Shown here: positions 54,812 to 64,000 of the stretch, one piece after another
How the letters are laid out: each line of letters begins with the position of its first letter
Numbering within the stretch: position 1 is the first letter of the stretch
Source of the DNA: Clavibacter capsici
GTDB lineage: Bacteria > Actinomycetota > Actinomycetes > Actinomycetales > Microbacteriaceae
Assembly: GCF_001280205.1 (NCBI RefSeq)
Contig: NZ_CP012573.1
Coordinates: 930,001 to 994,000 of the forward strand
Direction of reading: 5' to 3'
Length of the DNA stretch: 64,000 nucleotides
Notes under the pieces: model-generated
Databases searched by the model: none
Told to the model about the DNA's origin: nothing
What the model saw: only the letters and a program-made list of their open reading frames with translations
Made by a program: the position numbers and the translations under genes

Positions 54812-57229
54812 ATGGCCGACCCCGCATCCGGATCCGCGCCCGCCGCGGAGCCCGTCGCCGCCCCGGCCGAGGACGGCACCGTGCTCACGCGCGTCGACCT
54901 CGACGTGCAGGGCATGACGTGCGCCTCGTGCGCGATGCGCATCGAGCGGAAGCTCGGCCGGATGCCCGGGGTCGAGGCCGCCGTCAACTACGCGACCCAC
55001 CGCGCGCGCGTGCAGCTGCCCGCGGGCACGAGCGTCGAGGACGCGATCCGCACCATCGAGCGCACGGGGTACCGCGCGTCCGAGCGCGCCGCGTGGGGGA
55101 GCGGGGCGGCGGATGCCGCTCCCGCGCCGGCTCCCGCGCCCGCCGAGGTCGAGGCTGCCCGCGTCCGTCCGACCGCGCCCCAGGCCCCCGCCTCGGATCC
55201 GGCGCACGCCGCGGATCCCGCGCAGCCCGCCCGCCGCGACGCCGTCCCCGCCCGCCGCCCCGACGCCGACGAGCTCGCGCTCCGGCAGCGGCTCGTGGTC
55301 TCCGCGGCGCTGACCGTGCCCGTCTTCCTCATGGCGATGATCCCCGCGCTCCAGTTCGACGACTGGCAGTGGCTCTCGCTCGCGCTCGCCGCGCCCGTCG
55401 CGGTGTGGGGCGCGTGGCCCTTCCACCGCTCGGCGGCCGTCAGCGCGCGCCACGGCGGCGTCGGCATGGACACGCTCGTGAGCATCGGCGTCGCGGCCGC
55501 GTTCCTGTGGTCGCTCTACGCGCTCTTCCTCGGCGACGCGGGCGAGCCCGGCATGCGCATGACCATGAGCCTCGTCTCCGAGCTCGGCGGCGGATCCGGC
55601 GACGTCTACCTCGAGGTCGCCGCCGCCGTCACCGTCTTCCTCCTCGGCGGCCGCTACCTGGAGGCGCGGGCCGCCCGCGCGTCCGGCGCCGCCCTGGCCG
55701 CGCTCCTCGACCTCGCCGCCAAGGACGTCGCGGTCGTCCGCGACGGCGTCGAGCGGCGGATCCCCATCGGCGACCTCGGCGTCGACGAGGAGTTCGTCGT
55801 GCGGCCGGGCGAGCGCATCGCGACCGACGGCGTGGTCGTCGACGGATCCAGCGCCGTCGACCGGTCGCTCCTCACGGGCGAGTCGCTGCCCGAGGAGGTC
55901 GGGCCGGGCGACGAGGTGACGGGCGCGACCCTCAACGCCGGCGGCCGCCTCCTCGTGCGCGCCACGCGCGTGGGGGAGGAGACCCGGCTCGCGCGCATGG
56001 CCGCCCTCGTGGAGGAGGCGCAGACCGGCAAGGCCCGGATCCAGCGCCTCGCCGACCGCGTCTCCGCCGTCTTCGTGCCCGTCGTGCTCGTGCTCGCGCT
56101 GGCCACACTCGTCGCGTGGCTGCTGCTCGGCTTCCCGCCCGAGACCGCGTTCACCGCCGCCGTGGCGACGCTGATCATCGCCTGCCCGTGCGCCCTCGGG
56201 CTCGCGACGCCGACCGCGCTCCTCGTGGGCACGGGCCGCGGCGCGCAGCTCGGGATCCTCATCACCGGGCCCGAGGTGCTGGAGTCGACCCGCCGCATCG
56301 ACACCGTGCTGCTCGACAAGACCGGCACCGTCACGACGGGCGTCATGGCGCTCGTGCGGGCGGTCCCCGCGGCGGGCGTCGACGCCGACGAGCTCGTGCG
56401 CGTCGCCGCCGCCCTCGAGGCGCGCAGCGAGCACCCGGTGGCGCGCGCCGTCGTCGAGGCCGCGGGCGCCGGATCCCTGCCCGCCGTCGAGGGCTTCGTC
56501 GCCACCGCGGGCCTCGGCGTGCACGGCGTGGTGGACGGCCGCGCGGTCGCGGTCGGCCGCCCGTCGTGGCTCGCGGAGCAGTGGGCCGCGGAGCCCGACC
56601 ATGCGCTCGCCGAGGCGCTCCGGGAGGCCGAGGCGGCCGGATCCACCGTCGTCGCGGTCGCGTGGGACGGCGCCGTCACGGGCGTCCTCGCCGTGGCCGA
56701 CGCGGTCAAGCCGACGAGCGCCGAGGCCGTCCGCCGGATCCGCGCGCTCGGGCTCCGCCCCGTCCTCCTCACGGGCGACACCGCCGGCGCCGCGCACCGG
56801 GTCGCCGCCGAGGTCGGCATCGACGAGGTGATCGCGGGCGTGCTCCCCGAGGGCAAGCTCGACGCGGTGCGCCGGCTCCAGGCGGAGGGCCGCGTGGTCG
56901 CGATGGTCGGCGACGGCGTGAACGACGCCGCGGCGCTCGCGCAGGCGGACCTCGGCATCGCGATGGGCACGGGCACCGACGCGGCGATCGAGGCGGGCGA
57001 CATCACGATCGTCCGCGGCGACCTCGTGCTGGTCGCCGACGCCGTGCGCCTCGCCCGCCGCACGCTCGGCACCATCCGCGGCAACCTGTTCTGGGCCTTC
57101 GCCTACAACGCGGCCGCGATCCCCGTCGCCATGCTGGGGCTCCTCAACCCGCTCGTCGCGGGGCTCGCCATGGCGCTGTCGTCGGTGTTCGTCGTCACGA
57201 ACAGCCTGCGCCTGCGGTCCTTCCGCTAG
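54812..57229 (+). CDS. copA: Copper-exporting P1B-type ATPase
   Basis: 805 aa. It pumps Cu(I) out of the cytoplasm. One N-terminal HMA domain with GMTCASC (about 34-40) is followed by an Ala/Pro linker of about 60 residues. There are eight expected membrane helices, the actuator LTGES, the ion-binding [17 protein letters not shown] (about 455), the phosphorylation site DKTGTVTTG (about 501), [11 protein letters not shown] and the hinge [12 protein letters not shown]. The C-terminal [14 protein letters not shown] and [12 protein letters not shown] mark the Cu subgroup. Last gene of the csoR operon, closed by a hairpin terminator. Confidence 0.95.
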   Translation: MADPASGSAPAAEPVAAPAEDGTVLTRVDLDVQGMTCASCAMRIERKLGRMPGVEAAVNYATHRARVQLPAGTSVEDAIRTIERTGYRASERAAWGSGAADAAPAPAPAPAEVEAARVRPTAPQAPASDPAHAADPAQPARRDAVPARRPDADELALRQRLVVSAALTVPVFLMAMIPALQFDDWQWLSLALAAPVAVWGAWPFHRSAAVSARHGGVGMDTLVSIGVAAAFLWSLYALFLGDAGEPGMRMTMSLVSELGGGSGDVYLEVAAAVTVFLLGGRYLEARAARASGAALAALLDLAAKDVAVVRDGVERRIPIGDLGVDEEFVVRPGERIATDGVVVDGSSAVDRSLLTGESLPEEVGPGDEVTGATLNAGGRLLVRATRVGEETRLARMAALVEEAQTGKARIQRLADRVSAVFVPVVLVLALATLVAWLLLGFPPETAFTAAVATLIIACPCALGLATPTALLVGTGRGAQLGILITGPEVLESTRRIDTVLLDKTGTVTTGVMALVRAVPAAGVDADELVRVAAALEARSEHPVARAVVEAAGAGSLPAVEGFVATAGLGVHGVVDGRAVAVGRPSWLAEQWAAEPDHALAEALREAEAAGSTVVAVAWDGAVTGVLAVADAVKPTSAEAVRRIRALGLRPVLLTGDTAGAAHRVAAEVGIDEVIAGVLPEGKLDAVRRLQAEGRVVAMVGDGVNDAAALAQADLGIAMGTGTDAAIEAGDITIVRGDLVLVADAVRLARRTLGTIRGNLFWAFAYNAAAIPVAMLGLLNPLVAGLAMALSSVFVVTNSLRLRSFR

Positions 57230-57248
57230 CCGGCCGGGGTCCGCCCGC

Positions 57249-57275
57249 CGCCCGCCCGTCATCCATGGGCGGGCG
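57249..57275 (+). terminator. Terminator of the copper operon
   Basis: CGCCCGCCC (57249-57257) and GGGCGGGCG (57267-57275) form a perfect 9-bp stem with a 9-nt loop, 20 bases after the copA stop. Confidence 0.75.
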
Positions 57276-57302
57276 TCACGCGGCGGATGCGAGACTGGAC
57301 GC

Positions 57303-58787
<1,485 letters not shown>

Positions 58788-58804
58788 TCCGCGCGGCACC
58801 GCCC

Positions 58805-58839
58805 GACGCCGTCCGTCCCTCCGCGGTGCGGGCGGCGTC
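58805..58839. terminator. Bidirectional terminator between sahH and the RDD gene
   Basis: GACGCCGTCCG (58805-58815) pairs with CGGGCGGCGTC (58829-58839) with one G-T pair and a 13-nt loop, between two convergent stops. Confidence 0.7.
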
Positions 58840-58872
58840 GTCGTGTCCGGGGCGTCCGGGGTTCGGGTCGCG

Positions 58873-59742
58873 TCAGGCAGGGGTGGATCCGCCGCGCGCC
58901 GGGAAGCCGTGCGGCAGCCCCGCGAGGATCGGCTCGAGCGCCGCCAAGCGGTCGCGCTCGAGCATCAGGGCGCGGTGCTCGCGCTCCCGGCGGACGGCGC
59001 CCACGGCCGTGACGAACGACTCGGCGTCGGCGGTCGGCAGCGGCGACACGTGCGCCGCGACCTCGTCGGCGAGCTCGGCGGCCAGGCGCGCGCGGGAGGT
59101 CGGGGTCATGGCCGCGCGCTGCGTCAGGAACCGCGCGAGGCGGCGGCCGAGGGCGTCGGGCAGGCGGCCGACGTCGGCCTCGGATGCCCACGCGGCGAGG
59201 TGCGGCGGCACGGGCGGCAGCGGCTGCGGGTAGGCGGGCACGCGCTCGTGCTGCGAGCGGGTGCCGGCCACGAGGTCGCCGAGGCGCTGGGCGCGTGGGC
59301 TCAGGAGCCCCACGAGCGCGGCGAGGCCGCCGAGCGTGAGGTAGGTCTCGAGGATCCCGACGAGCGCCCGCGCGACCGCGTGCCGGAGGCCGATGCCCCC
59401 GCCGTCGGCCCGCACGATGCGCGCGCCGACGGCCCAGCGTCCGAGCGACCGCCCGCGGGTCGCGGTCTCCACGATCACGGGCAGCACGACGATCGACAGC
59501 ACCAGGGCCGCGATGGCGCACGCCGCGGCGGAGGACTCGTCGAGCAGCCCGGCGCCGGCGAGCCACAGGATGCCGAGGGCCAGCAGACCGGCGACGACGA
59601 GGGACGCGGCCACGTCGATCGCGGCGCCCGCTGCCCTCAGCACGAAGCCCGCGGGACGGACGTCGAGGGCGACGGCCTCGCCCACCACGAGCGCGTCGGG
59701 GACGTCCGAGAGCGTCGGGTCGTGCGCGTCGGCGGCCGCCAT
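58873..59742 (-). CDS. RDD family membrane protein
   Basis: 289 aa from the ATG at 59742. The RDD domain (about 28-165) has RPAGFVLRAAGAAIDVAASL, ETATRGRSLGRWAVGARIVR and RLGDLVAGTRS, with three to four membrane helices. The last 110 residues are helical, soluble and charged (RAAMTPTSRARLAAELADEV). It is divergent from a SpoIIM-like gene with only 16 bp between the starts. Such pairs occur in Actinobacteria near MoxR/DUF58 genes, which are absent here. Role unknown, possibly transport or envelope stress. Confidence 0.88.
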   Translation of the reverse strand: MAAADAHDPTLSDVPDALVVGEAVALDVRPAGFVLRAAGAAIDVAASLVVAGLLALGILWLAGAGLLDESSAAACAIAALVLSIVVLPVIVETATRGRSLGRWAVGARIVRADGGGIGLRHAVARALVGILETYLTLGGLAALVGLLSPRAQRLGDLVAGTRSQHERVPAYPQPLPPVPPHLAAWASEADVGRLPDALGRRLARFLTQRAAMTPTSRARLAAELADEVAAHVSPLPTADAESFVTAVGAVRREREHRALMLERDRLAALEPILAGLPHGFPARGGSTPA

Positions 59743-59745
59743 GCA

Positions 59746-59751
59746 TATAGT
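59746..59751 (+). promoter_or_regulatory. -10 element of leaderless SpoIIM-like gene promoter
   Basis: TATAGT followed by 7 nt and the ATG at 59759. The element fills most of the 16-bp divergent space, so its -35 lies inside the RDD gene. Confidence 0.55.
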
Positions 59752-59758
59752 CAAGCAG

Positions 59759-60754
59759 ATGGACCTCGACGCCTACACCGCCGCCCACCGGGACGACTGG
59801 GACCGGCTCGCCCGCCTCGGTGGCCGGCGCCGGCTCACCGGACCCGAGGCCGACGAGCTCGTCGACCGGTACCAGGCGGGTGCGGCCGAGCTGTCCGCGA
59901 TCCAGGCGGCGGCCGGATCCACCGCGCAGGGCGACCGGCTCTCCGTCGCGCTCTCCCGGGCGCGCATGCGCTTCACGGGGCAGACGACGAACGTGGCGTC
60001 GCGCATCCCCGCCTTCTTCGCGGTCGACCTGCCGGCGGCGCTGTACCGGATCCGCTGGCTGACGCTCGCCGTGGCCCTCGCGACGGTGGCGATCATGGCG
60101 CTCTACGCCACCTGGATCCTCCGCGACCCCGCCATGATCGCGAGCCTCGGCAGCGACGCCGACCTGCGGAGGTACGTCGAGGACGACTTCGTCGACTACT
60201 ACAGCTCGAACCCCGCGGCCTCGTTCACGGGCCAGGTCTGGACGAACAACGCGTGGATCGCGGCGCAGTGCGTGGCCTTCGGGATCACAGGGCTCTGGGT
60301 GCCGTACGTCATCCTGCAGAACGCGCAGGGCCTCGGGACGACCACCGCGGTCATGTTCCACTACGGCGAGGGCGGCACGTTCTTCTCCTACATCCTCCCG
60401 CACGGCCTGCTCGAGCTCACGGCGATCTTCGTCGCGGCCGCGGCCGGCCTCCGCATCTCGTGGGCGTGGATCGCGCCCGGCGCCCGCACCCGCGGCCAGG
60501 CGCTCGCCGAGGACGGGCGCGCGCTCATCACGGTCGCGATGGGGCTCGTGCTGGTGCTGCTCGTCTCCGGGATCATCGAGGGCTTCGTCACGCCGCAGCC
60601 GTGGCCCGTGCCGCTGAAGATCGCGATCGGCGCGGTGGCGCTCGCCGCGTTCCTCGCCTACATGGTGGTCGTCGGCGGCCGGGCGGTGCGCGCGGGCGCG
60701 ACGGGCGACCTCGACGAGTTCGAGGCGGGCGGACGGCGGATCGTCGCGGGCTGA
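59759..60754 (+). CDS. SpoIIM-like (DUF95) membrane protein
   Basis: 331 aa. The N-terminal 85 residues are soluble and helical (HRDDWDRLARLGGRRRLTGP, TADELV-type turn, RARMRFTGQT). Five membrane helices follow with the family motifs NNAWIAAQCVAFGITGLWVP, LPHGLLELTAIFVAAAAG and FYE-like GIIEGFVTPQ. Named after a sporulation protein of Bacillus but widespread in non-sporulating Actinobacteria, where it pairs with RDD proteins. The start is set by the leaderless promoter. Function unknown. Confidence 0.9.
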   Translation: MDLDAYTAAHRDDWDRLARLGGRRRLTGPEADELVDRYQAGAAELSAIQAAAGSTAQGDRLSVALSRARMRFTGQTTNVASRIPAFFAVDLPAALYRIRWLTLAVALATVAIMALYATWILRDPAMIASLGSDADLRRYVEDDFVDYYSSNPAASFTGQVWTNNAWIAAQCVAFGITGLWVPYVILQNAQGLGTTTAVMFHYGEGGTFFSYILPHGLLELTAIFVAAAAGLRISWAWIAPGARTRGQALAEDGRALITVAMGLVLVLLVSGIIEGFVTPQPWPVPLKIAIGAVALAAFLAYMVVVGGRAVRAGATGDLDEFEAGGRRIVAG

Positions 60755-60805
60755 GCCCGTCCGGATCCGCCGGCCGCCCGCCTCGCGGGTCGTGCCGGGA
60801 GCGGG

Positions 60806-63280
60806 TCAGGCCGCCGGGTCCACCTCGGCCTCCAGCGGCGTCGCCGTCACCGAGGTGCCGACGTGCAGGCGGAAGGAGCCGGGCTCGCGCTGCCAGCCGC
60901 CGTCCCAGTGCTCGAACGTCCGCGCGCCGACGGGGACGTGCACCTCGGCGGAGGCACCCGCCTCCAGCTCCACGGACGCGAAGCCCGCGAGCCAGCGCAC
61001 GGGACGGTCGACCGCGGATCCCTCGCGCGACAGGTAGGCCTGCACGACCTCCTTGCCCGCGCGGTCGCCCGTGTTCGTCACGGTGACGGTCGCGGTGATC
61101 CCGCCCGCGCCGTCCTCGGCGACCCGCAGGTCGTCGAGCGCGTGCGTCGTGTAGCCGAGGCCGTGGCCGAACGCGTAGGCGGGCGCGGCGCCCGAGCGGA
61201 GCCAGGCGCGGTAGCCGACGTGGATCCCCTCGTCGTAGACCACCTTCCCGTCGACGGGCGTGACGGAGCGGACGGGCACGTCCTCCTCGGTCGCGGGCCA
61301 CGTGGTGGGGAGGCGGCCGCCGGGCTCGACGGCGCCGAACAGCACGTCCGCGAGGGCGCCGCCGAACTCCTGGCCGCCGAACCACGCGAGGACGAGCGCC
61401 TGCACGTCGTCGCGCCAGGGGAGGAGCACGGGGGATCCCGAGTTCACGACCACGACCGTGCGCGGGTTGGCGGCGGCGACGCGGCGCACCAGCTCGTCCT
61501 GGCGGCCGGGGAGCGCGAGCGAGTCGCGGTCGAAGCCCTCGGACTCGACCTGCGCGTTCGTGCCGACGACGACGATCGCGACGTCCGCGCCGGTGGCGGC
61601 CTCCACGGCCTCCTCCAGCAGGCGGTCGGGCTCCGACTCGTCGGCCTCGAGGCCCACCGTGATGCCGAGGATGCCCGCGAGGCCGCCCGGCATGCTGGTC
61701 AGCTCGAACTCGACCTTCAGGTCCACCGGCTGCCCGGCGACCGCGGCGACCGTCGCGGAGATCGACGGCGGCGACATGAGGCTCGCGCCGAGGTCCATGC
61801 CGACGGGCGCGGCGCCGTCCTCGCGGAGCAGCTCGCCGTCGGCGAGGACGCGGCCGCGGCCGGCGGCGCTGAAGCCGAACAGGACGTCGCCGGTCTCCGT
61901 CGGCGTCCAGCGGGTCGTGATCTCGATGACCGCGGCCGTGGCCGTGGGCGCGTCGCCGCCGAAGTACATGAGGGTCGTCGCCCGGCGGTCCTCCGCGAAC
62001 ACCTCGGCGCCGTCGGCGTCGAGGAAGCGCACGAGGGCGCCGGGCTCGCCCGACCGGGGGTTCCGGATCTCGGCGAGCGGCAGCTCCTGGATCCCCTTCT
62101 GCACCACCGCGCCGCGCGCGTACCGCACCTCGACGTCGTCGTCGAGGGCGTCGCGGATCCCGTCGAGCGGCGTCACCACGTGCTCGGGGATGACGGTCGC
62201 GCTGCCGCCGCCCTGCGTGCGCGCCTCGACGGCGTTGTGCCCGATGACGGCGACCGAGCGGAGCGCGGACGCGTCGAGCGGCAGGGTCCGGTCCTCGTTG
62301 CGCACGAGCACGGTGCCGGCGGCGGCGGCCGTGCGCGCGAAGGCCACGCCGTCCTCGACCGCCACGGGCGCGGGCGCGACGGCGTCGAAGCCCTCGAGCG
62401 CGCCGACGCGGGCGGCGAGGCGCAGGAGGCGCACCACCTTGCGGTCGACGTCGGACTCCGGCACGCGGCCGTCGCGCACGGCGTCGACGAGCGCGGGGCC
62501 CCAGGCGCCGTCCGGGCCCGGCATCTCGAGGTCCTGCGAGGCGCGCGCGGCGTCGACGCTGCGGACGCCGGTCCAGTCGCTGACCACGACGCCGTCGAAG
62601 CCCCACTCCGAGTTGAGCGGCGTCTCCAGCAGGTCGTTCTCGGTGGAGGTCACGCCGTTGATGGAGTTGTACGAGCTCATCACGAGCCAGGCGCGCGACT
62701 CGACGACGGCCTTCTCGAACGCGGCGAGGTACAGCTCGCGGAGCGCGCGCTCGGACACGACGCTGTCGGCCGTGAAGCGGTCGGTCTCGTACTCGTTGGC
62801 GACGTAGTGCTTGGGGGTCGCGCCCACGCCGTTCTCCTGCACGCCGCGGACGTACGCGGCGGCGAGGTCGGCGGTGAGCAGCGGATCCTCGCTGAACGCC
62901 TCGAAGTGCCGGCCGCCGTAGGGCGACCGGTGCAGGTTGATGGTCGGGCCGAGCACGACGTCGACGCCCTTGCGGCGCGCCTCGACCGCGGAGGCGCGGC
63001 CGTAGCGCGCGGCGATCCCCGTGTCCCAGCTGGAGGACAGCGCGGAGGCCGACGGGAGGTTGAGCGAGGGCGAGCGCTCGTCCCACACCTCGCCGCGCAC
63101 GCCGCTCGGGCCGTCGGAGACGAGCATGCGGCGGAGGCCGATGCCCTCCACGGGCCACGTGGTCCAGAAGTCGCGGCCGGTGATCAGCTGCACCTTCTGC
63201 TCCAGCGTGAGCCGGGAGGCGAGCTCCTCGAGCGCGGCGGTGTCGGGGTCGAGCGGGGTGGGGGAGTCGTGCGGGTCCAT
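60806..63280 (-). CDS. Glycoside hydrolase family 3 beta-glucosidase
   Basis: 824 aa from the ATG at 63280, which has AGGAG 5 bases upstream; an ATG at 63334 overlapping the transporter stop is the alternative (842 aa). No signal peptide, so it acts inside the cell. The (beta/alpha)8 domain has the acid-base helper KHYV (157-160) and the nucleophile in VVVSDWTGVR (Asp235). A PA14-like insert (about 395-540) lies in the second domain, as in DesR/BglX-type enzymes. A C-terminal fibronectin III-like domain (VTVTNTGDRAGKEVVQAYL) ends it. It probably cleaves oligosaccharides brought in by the coupled MFS transporter, for example plant-derived glucosides (inference). Confidence 0.93.
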   Translation of the reverse strand: MDPHDSPTPLDPDTAALEELASRLTLEQKVQLITGRDFWTTWPVEGIGLRRMLVSDGPSGVRGEVWDERSPSLNLPSASALSSSWDTGIAARYGRASAVEARRKGVDVVLGPTINLHRSPYGGRHFEAFSEDPLLTADLAAAYVRGVQENGVGATPKHYVANEYETDRFTADSVVSERALRELYLAAFEKAVVESRAWLVMSSYNSINGVTSTENDLLETPLNSEWGFDGVVVSDWTGVRSVDAARASQDLEMPGPDGAWGPALVDAVRDGRVPESDVDRKVVRLLRLAARVGALEGFDAVAPAPVAVEDGVAFARTAAAAGTVLVRNEDRTLPLDASALRSVAVIGHNAVEARTQGGGSATVIPEHVVTPLDGIRDALDDDVEVRYARGAVVQKGIQELPLAEIRNPRSGEPGALVRFLDADGAEVFAEDRRATTLMYFGGDAPTATAAVIEITTRWTPTETGDVLFGFSAAGRGRVLADGELLREDGAAPVGMDLGASLMSPPSISATVAAVAGQPVDLKVEFELTSMPGGLAGILGITVGLEADESEPDRLLEEAVEAATGADVAIVVVGTNAQVESEGFDRDSLALPGRQDELVRRVAAANPRTVVVVNSGSPVLLPWRDDVQALVLAWFGGQEFGGALADVLFGAVEPGGRLPTTWPATEEDVPVRSVTPVDGKVVYDEGIHVGYRAWLRSGAAPAYAFGHGLGYTTHALDDLRVAEDGAGGITATVTVTNTGDRAGKEVVQAYLSREGSAVDRPVRWLAGFASVELEAGASAEVHVPVGARTFEHWDGGWQREPGSFRLHVGTSVTATPLEAEVDPAA

Positions 63281-63330
63281 GGGTGCTCCTGGGGTGGCGT
63301 CGGGTCGGGCGGCGGATGCGGGGTCGGCGG

Positions 63331-64000
63331 TCATCGGACGCCCTTCACGCGGAAGGCGGCGGCCGCGCCGAGGACCCCGGCCGCGGCGCCCGCGAGGAAG
63401 AGGCCCGGGTAGCCGAAGGCGCCGACGACGCCGCTGGCGGCGGTGGGCACGAGCGACTGCGGCAGCGCCTGCGCGATGTTGACGACGCCGAGGTCCTTGC
63501 CGTTGTCGGCGTCGCTCGGCAGCACGTCGGTGATGAGCGCGAGGTCCACCGCGTAGAACGAGCCGATGCCCGCGCCGATGACGAGCTGCGCGGCGTAGAC
63601 GACGGCGAGGCTGGGGGCGAGGGCGAGGATCACGAGGCCCACGACCGCGACGAGCGCCGCGACGGCGACGAAGACCTTGCGGCGGCCGAGCCGGTCGCTC
63701 AGCCAGCCGGCGACGAAGGTGGTGGCGACCACGCCGACCACGTTGAAGAGCGTCGCCATGAACACGGCGTTCGCGACGTCGGCCTCCGCGACCCCGAGGT
63801 CGTCGATGAGGTACAGCGCGAGGTAGTTGGTGGCGGTCACGGCCGAGGCGGTGAGCAGGAAGCGCATGAGCCAGGCCCAGCCGAAGTCGGGGTTCCGGCG
63901 CGGGTCGAACACGAAGGACCCGAGGAGCTCCTTCACGCTCAGGCGCGCGGTCGGCCGCTCGGCGAGCACGCGGTCGCGGAACACGAGCGCGAAGGCGACG
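63331..64000 (-). CDS. MFS transporter, C-terminal part (runs off the window)
   Basis: About 223 codons are visible; the start is beyond base 64000. Six membrane helices of the second MFS half are seen. GWLSDRLGRRKVFV is the loop 8-9 copy of the MFS signature, and IGAGIGSFYAVDLALITDVLPSDADNG-type sequence (from about 63550 back to 63490) points to the sugar/glycoside transporter branch. The stop overlaps the possible first start of the GH3 gene (ATGA), so transporter and hydrolase form an uptake-and-cleavage pair. Confidence 0.88.
   Translation of the reverse strand, partial: VAFALVFRDRVLAERPTARLSVKELLGSFVFDPRRNPDFGWAWLMRFLLTASAVTATNYLALYLIDDLGVAEADVANAVFMATLFNVVGVVATTFVAGWLSDRLGRRKVFVAVAALVAVVGLVILALAPSLAVVYAAQLVIGAGIGSFYAVDLALITDVLPSDADNGKDLGVVNIAQALPQSLVPTAASGVVGAFGYPGLFLAGAAAGVLGAAAAFRVKGVR

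Overview
The window is a 64 kb stretch of high-GC actinobacterial chromosome. Genes are packed tightly, often with GTGA/ATGA stop-start overlaps, and GTG starts are common. The gene content (biotin carboxylase set, WhiB, LCP protein, DUF3499, mannose genes) and the frequent GGATCC hexamer suggest Microbacteriaceae, most likely Clavibacter or a close relative. No rRNA, tRNA, CRISPR array, IS element or prophage was seen.

Layout. 1-1922: tail of an LpdA-like flavoprotein, then two poorly conserved genes (a secreted protein and a membrane protein) of lower GC. 1946-13354: acyl-CoA carboxylase alpha chain, Maf, an RNA methyltransferase, a three-gene signalling operon (response regulator, histidine kinase, membrane partner), carboxylase epsilon and beta chains, divergent biotin ligase, and a PH-domain membrane protein. 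13410-17111: GtrA, purK (frameshifted), purE and an LCP cell-wall ligase. 17127-43024: a large surface-glycopolymer region. It holds a GT4 glycosyltransferase, a Wzm/Wzt-type ABC exporter, rmlD/B/C/A for dTDP-L-rhamnose, several GT2 enzymes, two polyprenyl-phosphate glycosyltransferases with two further GtrA flippases and two GT-C-like membrane proteins, glf plus a GlfT2-like galactofuranosyltransferase, a secreted repeat protein, and two O-antigen polymerase/ligase-like proteins. 43125-54120: acyl-CoA dehydrogenase, manA, galE, whiB, a GT2-membrane fusion, a DUF5719 protein, a short metallopeptidase-family protein, DUF3499 and manB. 54204-57275: a copper operon (tandem CsoR operators, csoR, copZ, copA, terminator). 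57303-64000: sahH, a divergent RDD/SpoIIM-like pair, a GH3 beta-glucosidase and a truncated MFS transporter.

The backbone order (lpdA, accA3, maf, accE/accD, birA, PH protein, GtrA, purK/purE, LCP, rmlD ... whiB, DUF3499, manB, manA, sahH) resembles, from memory, the Mycobacterium tuberculosis region from Rv3303c to Rv3248c. The glycopolymer genes sit at the position held there by rmlD/wbbL.

Together the genes suggest a cell wall polymer containing rhamnose and galactofuranose, made on a lipid carrier, exported, decorated by GtrA/GtrB/GT-C modules and attached to peptidoglycan by the LCP protein. manA, manB and galE supply sugar precursors. Many starts lie 6-8 nt after a TANNNT -10 element, pointing to leaderless transcripts. 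Functions were read from motifs and context only; no database search was run.
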